Numbered from the stretch's first letter, positions 44,285-53,724 are shown. The stretch is 64,000 nucleotides of DNA from Pseudomonas sp. UBA5706 (GCF_002419965.1 NZ_DIHC01000043.1:1-64000); one strand, 5' to 3'. Notes: generated by a model from the letters alone, not told the origin. Made by a program: numbers and translations.

Positions 44285-45235
44285 ATGTCCGTTTTTACTC
44301 CCCTGGCTCGGCCCGAGCTGGAAGCTTTTCTCGCCCCCTACGGGCTCGGCCAACTGCGTGATTTCCAAGGCATCGCAGCCGGAAGTGAAAACACCAACTT
44401 CTTCATCAGCATGGAACAGGGTGAATACGTGCTCACTTTGGTCGAGCGCGGGCCTGTTCAGGAAATGCCGTTTTTCATCGAGCTGTTGGACGTTTTACAC
44501 GACGCCGACCTGCCCGTGCCTTATGCGCTGCGCACCACCGACGGCCAGGCGCTGCGCGAGCTCAAAGGCAAGCCGGCGCTGCTGCAACCGCGCCTGCCGG
44601 GCAAACACCCTACCGAGCCAAATACCCAGCACTGCGCGCAGATCGGTGAACTGATGGCGCACATGCACTTGGCCACCCGCGAAAAGACTATCGAGCGCAG
44701 GACCGACCGCGGGCTGGACTGGATGCTGGAGGAGGGGGGCAACTTCATTTCGCATCTGGACGAGATTGAAGGTGCGCTACTGCGCGCTTCGGTAGAAGAG
44801 ATCGAGCGCCACAAAGCCGCGATCCTGACGCTTCCACGCGCCAACGTGCACGCCGACCTGTTCCGCGATAATACGCTGTTCGAAGGAACCCACCTGACCG
44901 GCGTGATCGACTTCTATAACGCCTGCTCGGGCCCGATGCTGTATGACCTGGCGATCGCCGTAAATGACTGGTGTTCGTTCGAAGACGGCAAAATCGACGC
45001 CCCAAGGGCTCGCGCGCTGCTGGGTGCCTACGCGGCGTTGCGTCCATTCACGGCGGCAGAGGCTGAGCTGTGGTCAACAATGCTGCGCGTGGGTTGTGTA
45101 CGGTTTTGGCTGTCACGCCTGATCGCTGCCGAGACATTTGCCGGACAGGATGTGCTGATCCACGACCCTTCGGAATTCCGCAAACGCCTTGAACAGCGTC
45201 AGCAAACCCATATTCCACTGCCGTTTGCGTTGTAA
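44285..45235 (+). CDS. thrB: Homoserine kinase (APH-fold type)
   Basis: 316 residues. It phosphorylates homoserine in threonine synthesis, using the choline/aminoglycoside kinase fold and not the GHMP fold of E. coli ThrB. The motifs are AAGSENTNFFI, the Brenner-type NVHADLFRDNTLF and GVIDFYNACSGP. It starts 34 bases after the DUF2782 gene and ends before a REP pair. Confidence 0.92.
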   Translation: MSVFTPLARPELEAFLAPYGLGQLRDFQGIAAGSENTNFFISMEQGEYVLTLVERGPVQEMPFFIELLDVLHDADLPVPYALRTTDGQALRELKGKPALLQPRLPGKHPTEPNTQHCAQIGELMAHMHLATREKTIERRTDRGLDWMLEEGGNFISHLDEIEGALLRASVEEIERHKAAILTLPRANVHADLFRDNTLFEGTHLTGVIDFYNACSGPMLYDLAIAVNDWCSFEDGKIDAPRARALLGAYAALRPFTAAEAELWSTMLRVGCVRFWLSRLIAAETFAGQDVLIHDPSEFRKRLEQRQQTHIPLPFAL

Positions 45236-45256
45236 CGGTTGGATCAGTCGTAGATC

Positions 45257-45328
45257 CCTGTAGCAGTCTGGCTTGCCGGCGGCAGCAACTTCGCAACCGC
45301 CACCGCCGACAAGCCGCCCTGTTGCAGG
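45257..45328. repeat. Inverted pair of REP-like elements (GGCTTGCCGGCGG type)
   Basis: CCTGTAGCAGTCTGGCTTGCC...GGCGG faces CCGCCGACAAGCCGCCCTG...GCAGG. This is a different REP family from the GCGAGC type at 12.7 kb. It lies between the convergent thrB and znuA genes. Confidence 0.65.
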
Positions 45329-45340
45329 GAAACTCTAGAG

Positions 45341-46273
45341 TTACAAACTCTCCAGACACCCCGCCAGGTCATCTGCCAGCTTGCTCAGCAGCTGCTCATA
45401 ACCCTGTGCCGTAGCAGGCGTATAGCCCCCCAAGCCGTCCAGTTCGGCCAGCTTCACCGGCAAGCCAGCGCTTAAAGTATCGGCCAGACGCGGGCGCAGG
45501 GGAGGTTCGCTAAAGACACAGGTCTTGCCGTACTCCGCCAACCGCGTGCGCATGGCGGCGACGTGTTGCGCGCCCGGTTGCACTTCACTGCTGACCGCGA
45601 ACACACCGGCGTGCTTCAACCCATAGGCCTCTTCGAAATAATCGAAAGCCTCGTGAAACACGAAATATTTCTTGTCGCTGATGCCCGCTACACGTTGTTT
45701 GATTTTCAGATCCAGTGCGTCCATCCGCGCGTCGAATGCGTTGGCATTGCTTTGGTAGCGGGCGGCATTGGCCGGATCGGTCTGGCTCAGGTCGGCCGCC
45801 ATTTTTGCTGCAATCACCCGCGCGTTGACCGAGGACAACCACAAATGCGCATCGACGCTACCCGGGCGATGATCGTGATCATGCTCGTCTCCATCGCCGT
45901 CGTGGTCATGATCGCTGCTGGCGGTGAAATGACGCAGGTGCATGCCGGGAAGCGACTGAACAGGCACCGACTCCTTGGTCCGACCGGCCAGCACGCGAGG
46001 CAGGAAGGTTTCCATATCCGGGCCGATCCAGTAGAGCAGATCGACCTCTTGCACGCGCCGTACATCGGAGGGGCGCAACGCATAGTTATGCGGCGAAGCG
46101 CCCGGTGGCAGGAGCACTTCGGGCACTGCAATGCCGTCCTGCACAGCCGCAGCGATCAACTGCAGCGGCTTGATGCTGGTCAGTACGCGAACATCAGCCT
46201 GAGCGGGGGTGATGGCGGAGAATACGGAGAGAAATACGACAAAAAGTAAAAAAAGTCGGGACACGATGACCAC
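45341..46273 (-). CDS. znuA: Zinc ABC transporter substrate-binding protein ZnuA
   Basis: 310 residues: signal peptide (LLFVVFLSVFSAITPAQA), and the cluster A-I zinc-binding histidines in LPPGASPHNYALRPSD, SVDAHLWLSSVNA and FVFHEAFDYFEEAYG. A His/Asp-rich loop (SDHDHDGDGDEHDHDHRP) near residue 125 is typical of high-affinity ZnuA proteins. The start is GTG at 46273, or GTG at 46264, which gives MSRLFLLF; both are possible. It is divergent from zur, with a Zur-box candidate between. Confidence 0.93.
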   Translation of the reverse strand: MVIVSRLFLLFVVFLSVFSAITPAQADVRVLTSIKPLQLIAAAVQDGIAVPEVLLPPGASPHNYALRPSDVRRVQEVDLLYWIGPDMETFLPRVLAGRTKESVPVQSLPGMHLRHFTASSDHDHDGDGDEHDHDHRPGSVDAHLWLSSVNARVIAAKMAADLSQTDPANAARYQSNANAFDARMDALDLKIKQRVAGISDKKYFVFHEAFDYFEEAYGLKHAGVFAVSSEVQPGAQHVAAMRTRLAEYGKTCVFSEPPLRPRLADTLSAGLPVKLAELDGLGGYTPATAQGYEQLLSKLADDLAGCLESL

Positions 46274-46286
46274 TCATGGGGGCAGG

Positions 46287-46306
46287 AACGGGTAACATAA
46301 TAACGT
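46287..46306. promoter_or_regulatory. Zur-box candidate between znuA and zur
   Basis: GTAACATAATAACGT, AT-rich and near-palindromic, resembles the znu operator core (GTTATNNTATAAC-like) of gammaproteobacteria. It lies in the 57-base divergent spacer and could control both transcripts. Confidence 0.5.
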
Positions 46307-46330
46307 CTCTCACAAAAGCCGTCGCCGCCC

Positions 46331-46813
46331 ATGTCTAAAACACCGCTGGCCAGTCGCCCCCACGATCACTCTCATTGCGTGCACAGCGCGCTCGCTGAAG
46401 CCGATGCGCTGTGCGCCGGTAAAGGCCTGCGCCTGACCGCTTTGCGACGCCGTGTGCTGGAATTGGTCTGGCAGAGTCACAAGCCGCTGGGCGCGTACGA
46501 CATCCTGGCGGTACTGAGTGAAGAGGACGGCCGCCGGGCCGCGCCGCCTACCGTTTACCGTGCCCTGGATTTTCTCCTGGAAAACGGTCTGGTGCACCGC
46601 ATCGCTTCACTCAATGCCTTTGCAGGCTGCAATCACCCCACTCATGCGCATCAGGGCCAGTTCCTGATCTGCCGTGAATGCCACGCCGCCATCGAGTTGC
46701 AGCATGGGGCGATCAGCGCCTCAATCGTCAGCGCGGCCAATGAAGTCGGCTTCGCTGTAGAAACACAGACCGTGGAAATCGTTGGGGTATGTGCCGGCTG
46801 CAAGGCCGCGTGA
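46331..46813 (+). CDS. zur: Zinc uptake regulator Zur (Fur family)
   Basis: 160 residues: winged helix-turn-helix (TALRRRVLELVWQSHKPLGAYDIL, PPTVYRALDFLLE) and a metal-binding dimerisation domain with HPTHAHQGQFLICREC and a final CAGC. The two CxxC pairs form the structural zinc site. It represses zinc import when zinc is sufficient. A His-rich N-terminus (RPHDHSHCVH) is also present. It overlaps the znuC start by one base. Confidence 0.93.
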   Translation: MSKTPLASRPHDHSHCVHSALAEADALCAGKGLRLTALRRRVLELVWQSHKPLGAYDILAVLSEEDGRRAAPPTVYRALDFLLENGLVHRIASLNAFAGCNHPTHAHQGQFLICRECHAAIELQHGAISASIVSAANEVGFAVETQTVEIVGVCAGCKAA

Positions 46814-47622
46814 TGAGCGACGCCCTGATCCGCCTGAAGAACGTCAGCGTCACCCGTACTGGCCAGAGTGTGCTGGAGAACATTCAGCTGAGTGTCAGCT
46901 GCGGCGAGATCGTTACCTTGATCGGCCCTAACGGCGCGGGCAAAACGACTCTGGTGCGCGCCGTACTGGGCCTGCTTAAGCCTGACTCCGGCGATATCTG
47001 GCGCAGGCCAAAACTGCGCGTGGGTTACATGCCGCAAAAACTGCAGGTGGATGTGACGCTGCCCCTGTCCGTGCTGCGTTTTCTGCGCTTGGTGCCGGGC
47101 GTCGATCGCGCGACAGCGCTGGCGGCCCTGGCAGAAGTCGGTGCCGAAAAGGTTATCGATAGCCCGTTACAGGGCATTTCAGGAGGCGAGATGCAGCGGG
47201 TGTTGCTGGCACGCGCGCTGCTGCGCAGACCTGAATTGCTGGTACTCGACGAGCCCGTGCAAGGCGTGGACGTGGCCGGACAGGCCGAGCTTTATGCGCT
47301 GATTACCCAGCTACGCGACCGCCACCAGTGCGGCGTACTGATGGTCTCCCATGACCTGCACCTGGTCATGAGCACCACCGATCAGGTGGTCTGCCTGAAT
47401 CGCCACGTCTGCTGTTCCGGGCATCCCGAACAAGTCAGCACCGATCCGGCGTTCGTCGAGCTGTTCGGCCAAAACGCTGCGAGTCTGGCGATCTACCATC
47501 ATCGTCACGACCACGCCCATGATTTGCATGGCCAGGTTTGCCAGCCCGCCCTGACTGCTCACGATCACTCAATGCCTCATACTCATCATCAGGACCACGG
47601 AGACGGCTGCAAGCATGGCTGA
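46813..47622 (+). CDS. znuC: Zinc ABC transporter ATPase ZnuC, with His-rich C-terminal tail
   Basis: 269 residues: Walker A GPNGAGKTT, signature ISGGEMQRVLLARAL, Walker B LLVLDEPVQGVD and H-loop VSHDLHL. After about residue 225 comes a tail with 13 histidines and two cysteines (YHHRHDHAHDLH, then HDHSMPHTHHQDHGDG), likely a zinc-binding or sensing element. The ATG at 46813 overlaps the zur stop (TGATG). Confidence 0.93.
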   Translation: MSDALIRLKNVSVTRTGQSVLENIQLSVSCGEIVTLIGPNGAGKTTLVRAVLGLLKPDSGDIWRRPKLRVGYMPQKLQVDVTLPLSVLRFLRLVPGVDRATALAALAEVGAEKVIDSPLQGISGGEMQRVLLARALLRRPELLVLDEPVQGVDVAGQAELYALITQLRDRHQCGVLMVSHDLHLVMSTTDQVVCLNRHVCCSGHPEQVSTDPAFVELFGQNAASLAIYHHRHDHAHDLHGQVCQPALTAHDHSMPHTHHQDHGDGCKHG

Positions 47623-48397
47623 TTTTCTACTCTACGCCTTGCTCGCAGGCCTTGCCCTGGCAGTTGTGGCCGGCCCCTTGGGTTCATTCGTGGTCTGGCG
47701 GCGGATGGCCTACTTTGGTGACACGCTGTCTCACGCGGCGTTGCTCGGCGTCGCACTGGGCTTCTTGCTGGACATCAGCCCGGCCGTCGCCGTGACCGTC
47801 GGCTGCCTGTTGCTCGCGATCCTGTTGGTGACCTTGCAGCAACGCCAGCCGCTGGCCTCGGACACGCTGCTGGGGATCCTAGCGCCGAGCACACTGTCCC
47901 TCGGGTTGGTGGTGTTGAGTTTCATGCGCGAAGTACGCATTGACCTGATGGGCTACTTGTTTGGCGACCTGCTGGCGATCAGCCCCGCCGATCTGGCGTG
48001 GATTCTCGGCGGCAGCGCGGCAGTCCTGGTGCTTATCTGCGCACTCTGGCGCCCGCTATTGGCGATCACCGTCCACGAAGAACTGGCGACCGTCGAAGGG
48101 TTGCCGGTCGCGACGCTGCGCATGACGCTGATGCTGCTGATCGCGGTGGTGATTGCGGTGGCCATGAAAATCGTCGGTGTGCTGCTGATCACCTCCTTGC
48201 TGATCATCCCCGCCGCTGCGGCACAGCGTCACGCCCGTTCGCCGGAGCAAATGGCGCTTGGCGCCAGTGTGATCGGCATTCTCGCGGTCTGCGGCGGGCT
48301 GGCGTTGTCGTGGTTCAAGGACACGCCAGCCGGTCCATCGATCGTGGTCTGTGCCGCTGCGCTGTTTCTCCTGAGTTTCCTTTTGCCCAAGCGGTAG
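47615..48397 (+). CDS. znuB: Zinc ABC transporter permease ZnuB
   Basis: 260 residues, ABC-3 family, about eight helices. GDTLSHAALLGVALGFLL and the coupling region ELATVEGLPVATLRM are recognisable, as is SLLIIPAAAAQRHARSPEQM. It overlaps znuC by eight bases, so zur-znuC-znuB form one operon. Confidence 0.93.
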   Translation: MADFLLYALLAGLALAVVAGPLGSFVVWRRMAYFGDTLSHAALLGVALGFLLDISPAVAVTVGCLLLAILLVTLQQRQPLASDTLLGILAPSTLSLGLVVLSFMREVRIDLMGYLFGDLLAISPADLAWILGGSAAVLVLICALWRPLLAITVHEELATVEGLPVATLRMTLMLLIAVVIAVAMKIVGVLLITSLLIIPAAAAQRHARSPEQMALGASVIGILAVCGGLALSWFKDTPAGPSIVVCAAALFLLSFLLPKR

Positions 48398-48554
48398 AAC
48401 CTTGGAAAGGAAGTAGAGTCATACTCCGCAATAATCCAATGGCGGCAATGTGCAATGATTCCATCCAGCACCGCCGATCGTGATCTGTTATTTTCGGTGC
48501 AAGGCACTTATGTGTACACTTGCTCGCTTTTTGCGCAAATAGAGAATCGCAGGA

Positions 48555-49268
48555 ATGAAGCCGTTCGCATCCCGTTATCTGCTGCTTGCTGCATTTTCCG
48601 TCCTGTTGGGCGCTTGCCAAAGCAAGCCCGTCGAGCAGCCCGCTTCAGTTGCGGCACCCGACGCTTACCAGCAGTTGGAACAGAATATCGCCAGCAGCGA
48701 ATTGGCCACCGCTGAAGACCAGCTCGCCGCTTTGCAGAGCAAGAACCCCACTGACCCGCGCCTGGAGCAGTACCAACGTCAGTTGGCCGAGGCGTATTTG
48801 AGCCGTAGCCAGATCGTGCTGCAAAAAGGCGACGTCAATGCGGCTGCCACCGCGCTGAGCCGCGCCCGTGTGCTCATGCCCAAGGCACCTGCCCTGACGA
48901 GCGGCGTCAATGGTGCCATCGCTAACGCGCGCAAGGCTGAACTCGATAAGGCCGAAGCGGAACTGCGTGCTGCCGAGGCAAAACGCGTGGCAAAAATCGT
49001 CGATCCGAGCGTTGAGAGCACAACCGTTGCGTTGAAAATCACCGATTCCAAGCAACTGCGTCGCCAACTGAACGACATTGCGGCCGACGTGACAGCCTTC
49101 AATTGCGACGTGACGGTCCAAGTGCCCCGCACCGAGGACTACCCTTGGCTGGCAACCTTGCTGACCAAGCGCGTGGCGAAGATAAATCCGGACTTCGAAT
49201 TGCAGATTCAGCGAGATATCGCGAAGACCGAACCTGCCCAGGTGATTTTAAAACCCGCCAAGCCCTGA
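48555..49268 (+). CDS. Predicted lipoprotein with helical repeats (PA5502-like)
   Basis: 237 residues with a lipoprotein signal (LLAAFSVLLGACQ). The central part is helical with TPR-like spacing (AEDQLAALQSKNPTDPRLEQY, AATALSRARVLMPKAPAL) and a coiled stretch (KAELDKAEAELRAAEAK). The last 70 residues form a different, beta-containing domain. No function is known to me. It is monocistronic and followed by a strong terminator. Confidence 0.8.
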   Translation: MKPFASRYLLLAAFSVLLGACQSKPVEQPASVAAPDAYQQLEQNIASSELATAEDQLAALQSKNPTDPRLEQYQRQLAEAYLSRSQIVLQKGDVNAAATALSRARVLMPKAPALTSGVNGAIANARKAELDKAEAELRAAEAKRVAKIVDPSVESTTVALKITDSKQLRRQLNDIAADVTAFNCDVTVQVPRTEDYPWLATLLTKRVAKINPDFELQIQRDIAKTEPAQVILKPAKP

Positions 49269-49281
49269 TCGTAGTTAATCA

Positions 49282-49318
49282 AAAAAGGCGTTGCCCTCGC
49301 GGGTAACGCCTTTTTTGT
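49282..49318. terminator. Bidirectional terminator between the lipoprotein gene and katE
   Basis: AAAAAAGGCGTT pairs with (T)AACGCCTTTTTT around a GC-rich loop; A and T runs on both sides let it serve both convergent genes. Confidence 0.85.
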
Positions 49319-49334
49319 GGGTACGTTTTCGTCT

Positions 49335-49401
49335 AGCAAGCTGGTTTGCCGACGGCGGCGTGTTCAGGAACGCTACCGGCGGCAAGCTGGCCTGTTGCAG
49401 G
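49335..49401. repeat. Inverted pair of REP-like elements
   Basis: AGCAAGCTGGTTTGCCGACGG on the left faces CCGGCGGCAAGCTGGCCTG on the right. It belongs to the same family as the pair at 45257-45328, here downstream of katE. Confidence 0.6.
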
Positions 49402-49438
49402 GGTCAGCAGTATCTGCAGGCCCCACACGAAGGACGCT

Positions 49439-51622
49439 TTAAGCCGGAATTGCTTTAGCCTTCGGCTCACGCGCCCAAACGCGGTGCTGCTTGATCGCAT
49501 CGAAGAAAGCCGCGACCGACTTGCTGTCAGACACTGCGAGCAAGCCCGCGTCGGCATCCAGACGAAGCAAGTCGATCAACTCCTTAGCGTCTGCTGCGTA
49601 GGCGATGGCCTTGAGGTGTTTGTAGGCCTCAAGTACATAGTGCAAAGCCACACCGTTGCCGCTCAGTGCCTTCACCGATGCTGCACCGCCCGGAATGAAC
49701 ACCGCATCGAATGCAATCGAAGGCAAGCCTTCAATGGACGCATCCACGGCAAGCGTTTGCCCGCCAGCGGTTTTCACTGGAGCGGAGGTTGGGCCCAGCA
49801 CCTTGGCGTGAGCCGCTTCAGCTCCCAGCGCAGCCTTCATTGCCGCAACGGCTTTGTCATCGACACCGTCAGCCACCAGAATCGCTACTTTGCGAGACGC
49901 GATGTCACCCGACAGCAGATTGACCTGGCTCAACAATGGCGACTTGTCGACGGTTGGGGTGGGCGATTTGTCGACAGTTGACTTGGTACTCTGGGCCGTG
50001 ACGGTCGGACCTTTCGGCGCAGGCAAGCCCAGGTTTGCAGCAACGCGAGATGCCAATGTTATGTCGATGTTGGCCAGGATCTCGTTCACCTGACGCGCAC
50101 GGATGTGTTCACGTTCCACTTTGCCCAACTCGAAGCTATATGCCGCGATGATGTGCTCTTTCTCGTGCTCGCTCATGCTGTTGAAAAACAGCGTGGCCTG
50201 CGAGAAGTGGTCAGCGAATGACGGGCTGCGTTCACGAACCTTGCTTGCTTCAACACGCTCGTGATAGGTCTCAAAGCCGCCATCTTCCGGCGCTGCAGGG
50301 GTCTCTTTCGGCCAACCGCCATCGATGGAGTTGGGTTCGTAGGACGCACGACCCTTATCGATGGTTATACGGTGTTGGGCATCACGCTGGCTGCTGTGAT
50401 TCGGTGCAATCGGACGGTTGATCGGGATTTCGTGGAAGTTTGGCCCGCCCAGACGACTGATCTGCGTATCGGTGTAGGAAAACAGACGACCTTGCAGCAA
50501 CGGGTCGTTGGAGAAGTCGATACCTGGCACGATATGACCTGGGCAGAACGCAACCTGCTCGGTTTCAGCGAAGTAGTTATCCGGGTTGCGGTTTAGCACC
50601 ATTTTGCCCAAAGGTGTGACCGGGACCATCTCTTCGGGGATGATCTTGGTCGGGTCGAGCAAGTCGAAATCGAAATTGTGCTCGTCTTCTTCCGCCACGA
50701 TCTGCACACCCAGTTCCCACTCTGGGTAATCACCCATTTCAATCGACTCGGACAGGTCGCGACGATGGAAGTCTGTGTCCTTACCCGCCAGTTTCTGGGC
50801 TTCGTCCCACAGCAGGGAGCAAGTACCGTACTTAGGCTTCCAGTGGAACTTGACGAACGATGATTTGCCCTCGGTGTTGATCAGGCGGAAGGTATGGATC
50901 CCGAAACCCTGCATGGTGCGCAGGCTTTTGGGCAGGGCACGGTCGGACATAGTCCAAAGCACCATGTGCGCGGATTCCGGCACCAGGGAAACGAAGTCCC
51001 AGAACGTGTCATGCGCCGAGCCGCCGGTAGGAATTTCATTGTGTGGCTCTGGTTTTACAGCGTGCACGAAGTCCGGAAACTTGATGGCATCCTGAATGAA
51101 GAAGACCGGCATGTTGTTGCCGACCAGGTCGAAGTTGCCTTCGCCGGTGTAAAACTTGACCGAGAAACCGCGCACGTCACGTACGGTGTCACCGGAACCA
51201 CGCGGGCCTTGGACGGTAGAAAAACGCGCGAAGACCGGGGTTTTCTTGCCTGGGTCACGCAGGAACTCCGCCTTGCTCAAGGCCGAGTGATTTTCATAAG
51301 CCTGGAAGTAACCATGAGCTGCTGTACCACGGGCGTGGACAATACGCTCGGGGATACGCTCATGGTCAAAATGCGTGATCTTTTCACGCATGATGAAGTC
51401 TTCGAGCAGCGACGGGCCGCGGTTTCCGACTTTAAGGGTGTTTTGGTTGTCGGAGACTTTCACGCCCTGGTTGGTGCGAAGCGCCTGACCGGTAGCGTCG
51501 GAGCGGAACTGCTCCAGACTGTCGAGCTTTTCGTTGGTGTTACCGCGATCCAGCGTATCGGTACCTGCTAGCTCGCTCTTGGGTGTAGCACTGACGGGTG
51601 CAGTAGGTTTCTTCGTAGCCAT
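49439..51622 (-). CDS. katE: Large-subunit catalase HPII (KatE) with C-terminal DJ-1/PfpI-like domain
   Basis: 727 residues, clade 2 catalase. The distal histidine (VHARGTAAHGYF), asparagine (NFDLVGNNMPVF) and proximal tyrosine (RLFSYTDTQISR) are all present. The extra C-terminal flavodoxin-like domain runs from about residue 570 (SRKVAILVADGVDD...). A linker with an eight-residue tandem repeat (STVDKSPT, PTVDKSPL) joins them. It decomposes hydrogen peroxide, mostly in stationary phase. The ATG at 51622 has GAGGAG upstream. TACATAAG about 115 bases upstream could be a sigma-S type -10, which is weak evidence. Confidence 0.94.
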   Translation of the reverse strand: MATKKPTAPVSATPKSELAGTDTLDRGNTNEKLDSLEQFRSDATGQALRTNQGVKVSDNQNTLKVGNRGPSLLEDFIMREKITHFDHERIPERIVHARGTAAHGYFQAYENHSALSKAEFLRDPGKKTPVFARFSTVQGPRGSGDTVRDVRGFSVKFYTGEGNFDLVGNNMPVFFIQDAIKFPDFVHAVKPEPHNEIPTGGSAHDTFWDFVSLVPESAHMVLWTMSDRALPKSLRTMQGFGIHTFRLINTEGKSSFVKFHWKPKYGTCSLLWDEAQKLAGKDTDFHRRDLSESIEMGDYPEWELGVQIVAEEDEHNFDFDLLDPTKIIPEEMVPVTPLGKMVLNRNPDNYFAETEQVAFCPGHIVPGIDFSNDPLLQGRLFSYTDTQISRLGGPNFHEIPINRPIAPNHSSQRDAQHRITIDKGRASYEPNSIDGGWPKETPAAPEDGGFETYHERVEASKVRERSPSFADHFSQATLFFNSMSEHEKEHIIAAYSFELGKVEREHIRARQVNEILANIDITLASRVAANLGLPAPKGPTVTAQSTKSTVDKSPTPTVDKSPLLSQVNLLSGDIASRKVAILVADGVDDKAVAAMKAALGAEAAHAKVLGPTSAPVKTAGGQTLAVDASIEGLPSIAFDAVFIPGGAASVKALSGNGVALHYVLEAYKHLKAIAYAADAKELIDLLRLDADAGLLAVSDSKSVAAFFDAIKQHRVWAREPKAKAIPA
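49939..49980 (-). repeat. In-frame 24-base tandem repeat inside katE
   Basis: GCGACTTGTCGACGGTTG (49939-49956) recurs as GCGATTTGTCGACAGTTG (49963-49980), a period of 24 bases or eight residues. It makes the linker between the catalase core and the C-terminal domain. Confidence 0.7.
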
Positions 51623-52003
51623 CGGACACAAACTCCTCAGTTCAGGCGGCTCTTTTCTCGAGCTTCCCTGAGGAAGTCGGTACGAGCTCGTTAAGCAGGA
51701 ATTTCCCGGACAACATGCAGGGGAAATTTCGGCGCTTATGTAGTGACTGAGGATAAAAATGGCCGTTCCGTGTTTTTTTAAATATTCGGCCTAACGTCGC
51801 TTGGGCACTGGCGTTATGCCCGTTCGACTGGTGATCCGCTAAATAAATGCTAATAATTGCGGGCTCAACCCAGCCTCGACAGGCTAAAATGCGCGCCCGG
51901 TTTATCCAGCCGAGCGATACACGGCTTTTTTCGCTGATCGCCTGCAGCGTTCGAGGCTCGTTCTCGCGCTAAATTTCCATTGCGCCCCCACAAGGTTCGC
52001 TTC
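51623..52003. other. Divergent region between katE and metN
   Basis: 381 bases holding both promoters. A dyad AATTTCCC (51700-51707) with GGGAAATT (51721-51728) lies 80-105 bases ahead of katE. No gene seen. No riboswitch fold is evident ahead of metN. Confidence 0.4.
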
Positions 52004-53011
52004 GTGATCGAGTTTCAAAACGTCCATAAAACCTATCGGGTTGCCGACAGGGAAATTCCCGCACTCCACCCCACCAGCCTGCGGGTCGACAATGGGCAGG
52101 TGTTTGGCCTGATCGGCCATTCCGGTGCAGGTAAGAGCACCCTGCTGCGTCTGATCAACCGCCTGGAAGCCCCGAGTGGCGGCAAGATTCTGGTCGATGA
52201 CGTCGATGTCACCGCGCTGGACGCCGAAGGCCTGCGCGCCTTCCGCCGTCAGGTCGGGATGATCTTCCAGCACTTCAACCTGCTGTCCTCCAAAACCGTA
52301 GCCGATAACGTCGCTATGCCGCTGACCCTGGCCGGGGATATGTCCCGCACGCAGATCGATCAGCGAGTGGCTGAGTTGCTGGAGCGGGTTGGCCTGTCCG
52401 ATCACGCGAGCAAATACCCGGCGCAGTTGTCCGGAGGCCAGAAACAACGCGTCGGCATCGCCCGCGCCCTGGCGACCAAACCGAAGATTCTGTTGTGCGA
52501 CGAGGCCACCAGCGCACTCGATCCACAGACCACGGCCTCTGTCCTGCAATTGCTTGCCGAAATCAATCGTGAACTGAAACTGACCATCGTGCTGATCACC
52601 CACGAAATGGACGTGATTCGTCGCGTTTGTGATCAGGTCGCGGTCATGGATGCAGGCGTGATCGTCGAGCAAGGCGCCGTGGCGGATGTGTTTCTACATC
52701 CCACGCACCCAACCACTCGCAGGTTCGTGCAGGAAGACGAGCAAGTCGATGACAATGACCTGAACTCCGACTTCGCGCACGTGCAGGGCCGTATTGTGCG
52801 CCTGACGTTTCAGGGGGAAGCCACCTACGCGCCATTGCTGGGTACCGTCGCTCGGGAAACGGGTGTGGACTACAGCATCCTGGCGGGCCGTATCGACCGC
52901 ATCAAGGACACTCCCTACGGGCAACTGACGCTGGCCATCACCGGCGGCGATATGGACGCCGCGTTCGCCCGCTTTACCGCGGCTGACGTTCACATGGAGA
53001 TCCTGCGCTAA
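52004..53011 (+). CDS. metN: D-/L-methionine ABC transporter ATPase MetN
   Basis: 335 residues: Walker A GHSGAGKST, signature LSGGQKQRVGIARAL, Walker B ILLCDEATSALDP, and the C-terminal NIL regulatory domain (GRIVRLTFQGEATYAPLL...) that senses methionine. The GTG at 52004 gives the conserved MIEFQNVHKTY start; AAGG is about ten bases upstream. It shares one base with metI (TAATGG). Confidence 0.94.
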   Translation: MIEFQNVHKTYRVADREIPALHPTSLRVDNGQVFGLIGHSGAGKSTLLRLINRLEAPSGGKILVDDVDVTALDAEGLRAFRRQVGMIFQHFNLLSSKTVADNVAMPLTLAGDMSRTQIDQRVAELLERVGLSDHASKYPAQLSGGQKQRVGIARALATKPKILLCDEATSALDPQTTASVLQLLAEINRELKLTIVLITHEMDVIRRVCDQVAVMDAGVIVEQGAVADVFLHPTHPTTRRFVQEDEQVDDNDLNSDFAHVQGRIVRLTFQGEATYAPLLGTVARETGVDYSILAGRIDRIKDTPYGQLTLAITGGDMDAAFARFTAADVHMEILR

Positions 53012-53685
53012 TGGACACCCTGGCCACTCTGTTTTCCAACGTCGACTGGTATGAAATCTGGGTCGCCACTGGCGATACCCTGATTATGCTCGGCATTTCC
53101 CTGGCCTTCACCGTGTTGCTGGGCCTGCCACTTGGCGTGTTGATGTTCCTTACCTCACCGCGTCAGCTGCTCGAGAACAAACCGGTCTACGCCACCATTG
53201 GCCTGATCGTGAACATGCTGCGGGCGTTGCCGTTCATCATCCTGTTGATCGTGATGATGCCGCTGACCGAGATCATTACCGGCACGTCGCTGGGGATTCT
53301 CGGCACGCTGCCGCCATTGATCGCAGGCGCCACGCCATTCTTCGCGCGGCTGGTTGAAACCGCCCTGCGCGAGGTGGATCGCGGGATCATCGAGGCGACT
53401 CAAGCAATGGGCGCCTCAACCCGGCAAATCATCGTCAAGGCTCTGCTGCCAGAAGCGCGTCCGGGCATTGTGGCGGCGATTACCGTGACCGCGATCGCGC
53501 TGGTGTCGTTTACCGCCATGGCCGGCGCCGTGGGCGCGGGAGGCCTGGGCGACCTGGCGATTCGCTACGGCTATCAGCGCTTCCAGAACGATGTGATGTT
53601 CGTCACGGTCGTATTGCTGTTGGTGCTGGTGCAGATCCTGCAAACCGTCGGCGACAGGCTGGTTGCGCACTTTTCACACCGTTAA
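53011..53685 (+). CDS. metI: Methionine ABC transporter permease MetI
   Basis: 224 residues with five helices and the coupling motif EATQAMGASTRQIIVKALLPEARPG. The ATG overlaps the metN stop. It is followed by an 80-base gap with hairpins before metQ. Confidence 0.94.
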   Translation: MDTLATLFSNVDWYEIWVATGDTLIMLGISLAFTVLLGLPLGVLMFLTSPRQLLENKPVYATIGLIVNMLRALPFIILLIVMMPLTEIITGTSLGILGTLPPLIAGATPFFARLVETALREVDRGIIEATQAMGASTRQIIVKALLPEARPGIVAAITVTAIALVSFTAMAGAVGAGGLGDLAIRYGYQRFQNDVMFVTVVLLLVLVQILQTVGDRLVAHFSHR

Positions 53686-53724
53686 GCGAGTTATCCGGTC
53701 CAGCCTAATGTCATGGGCCGGTGC

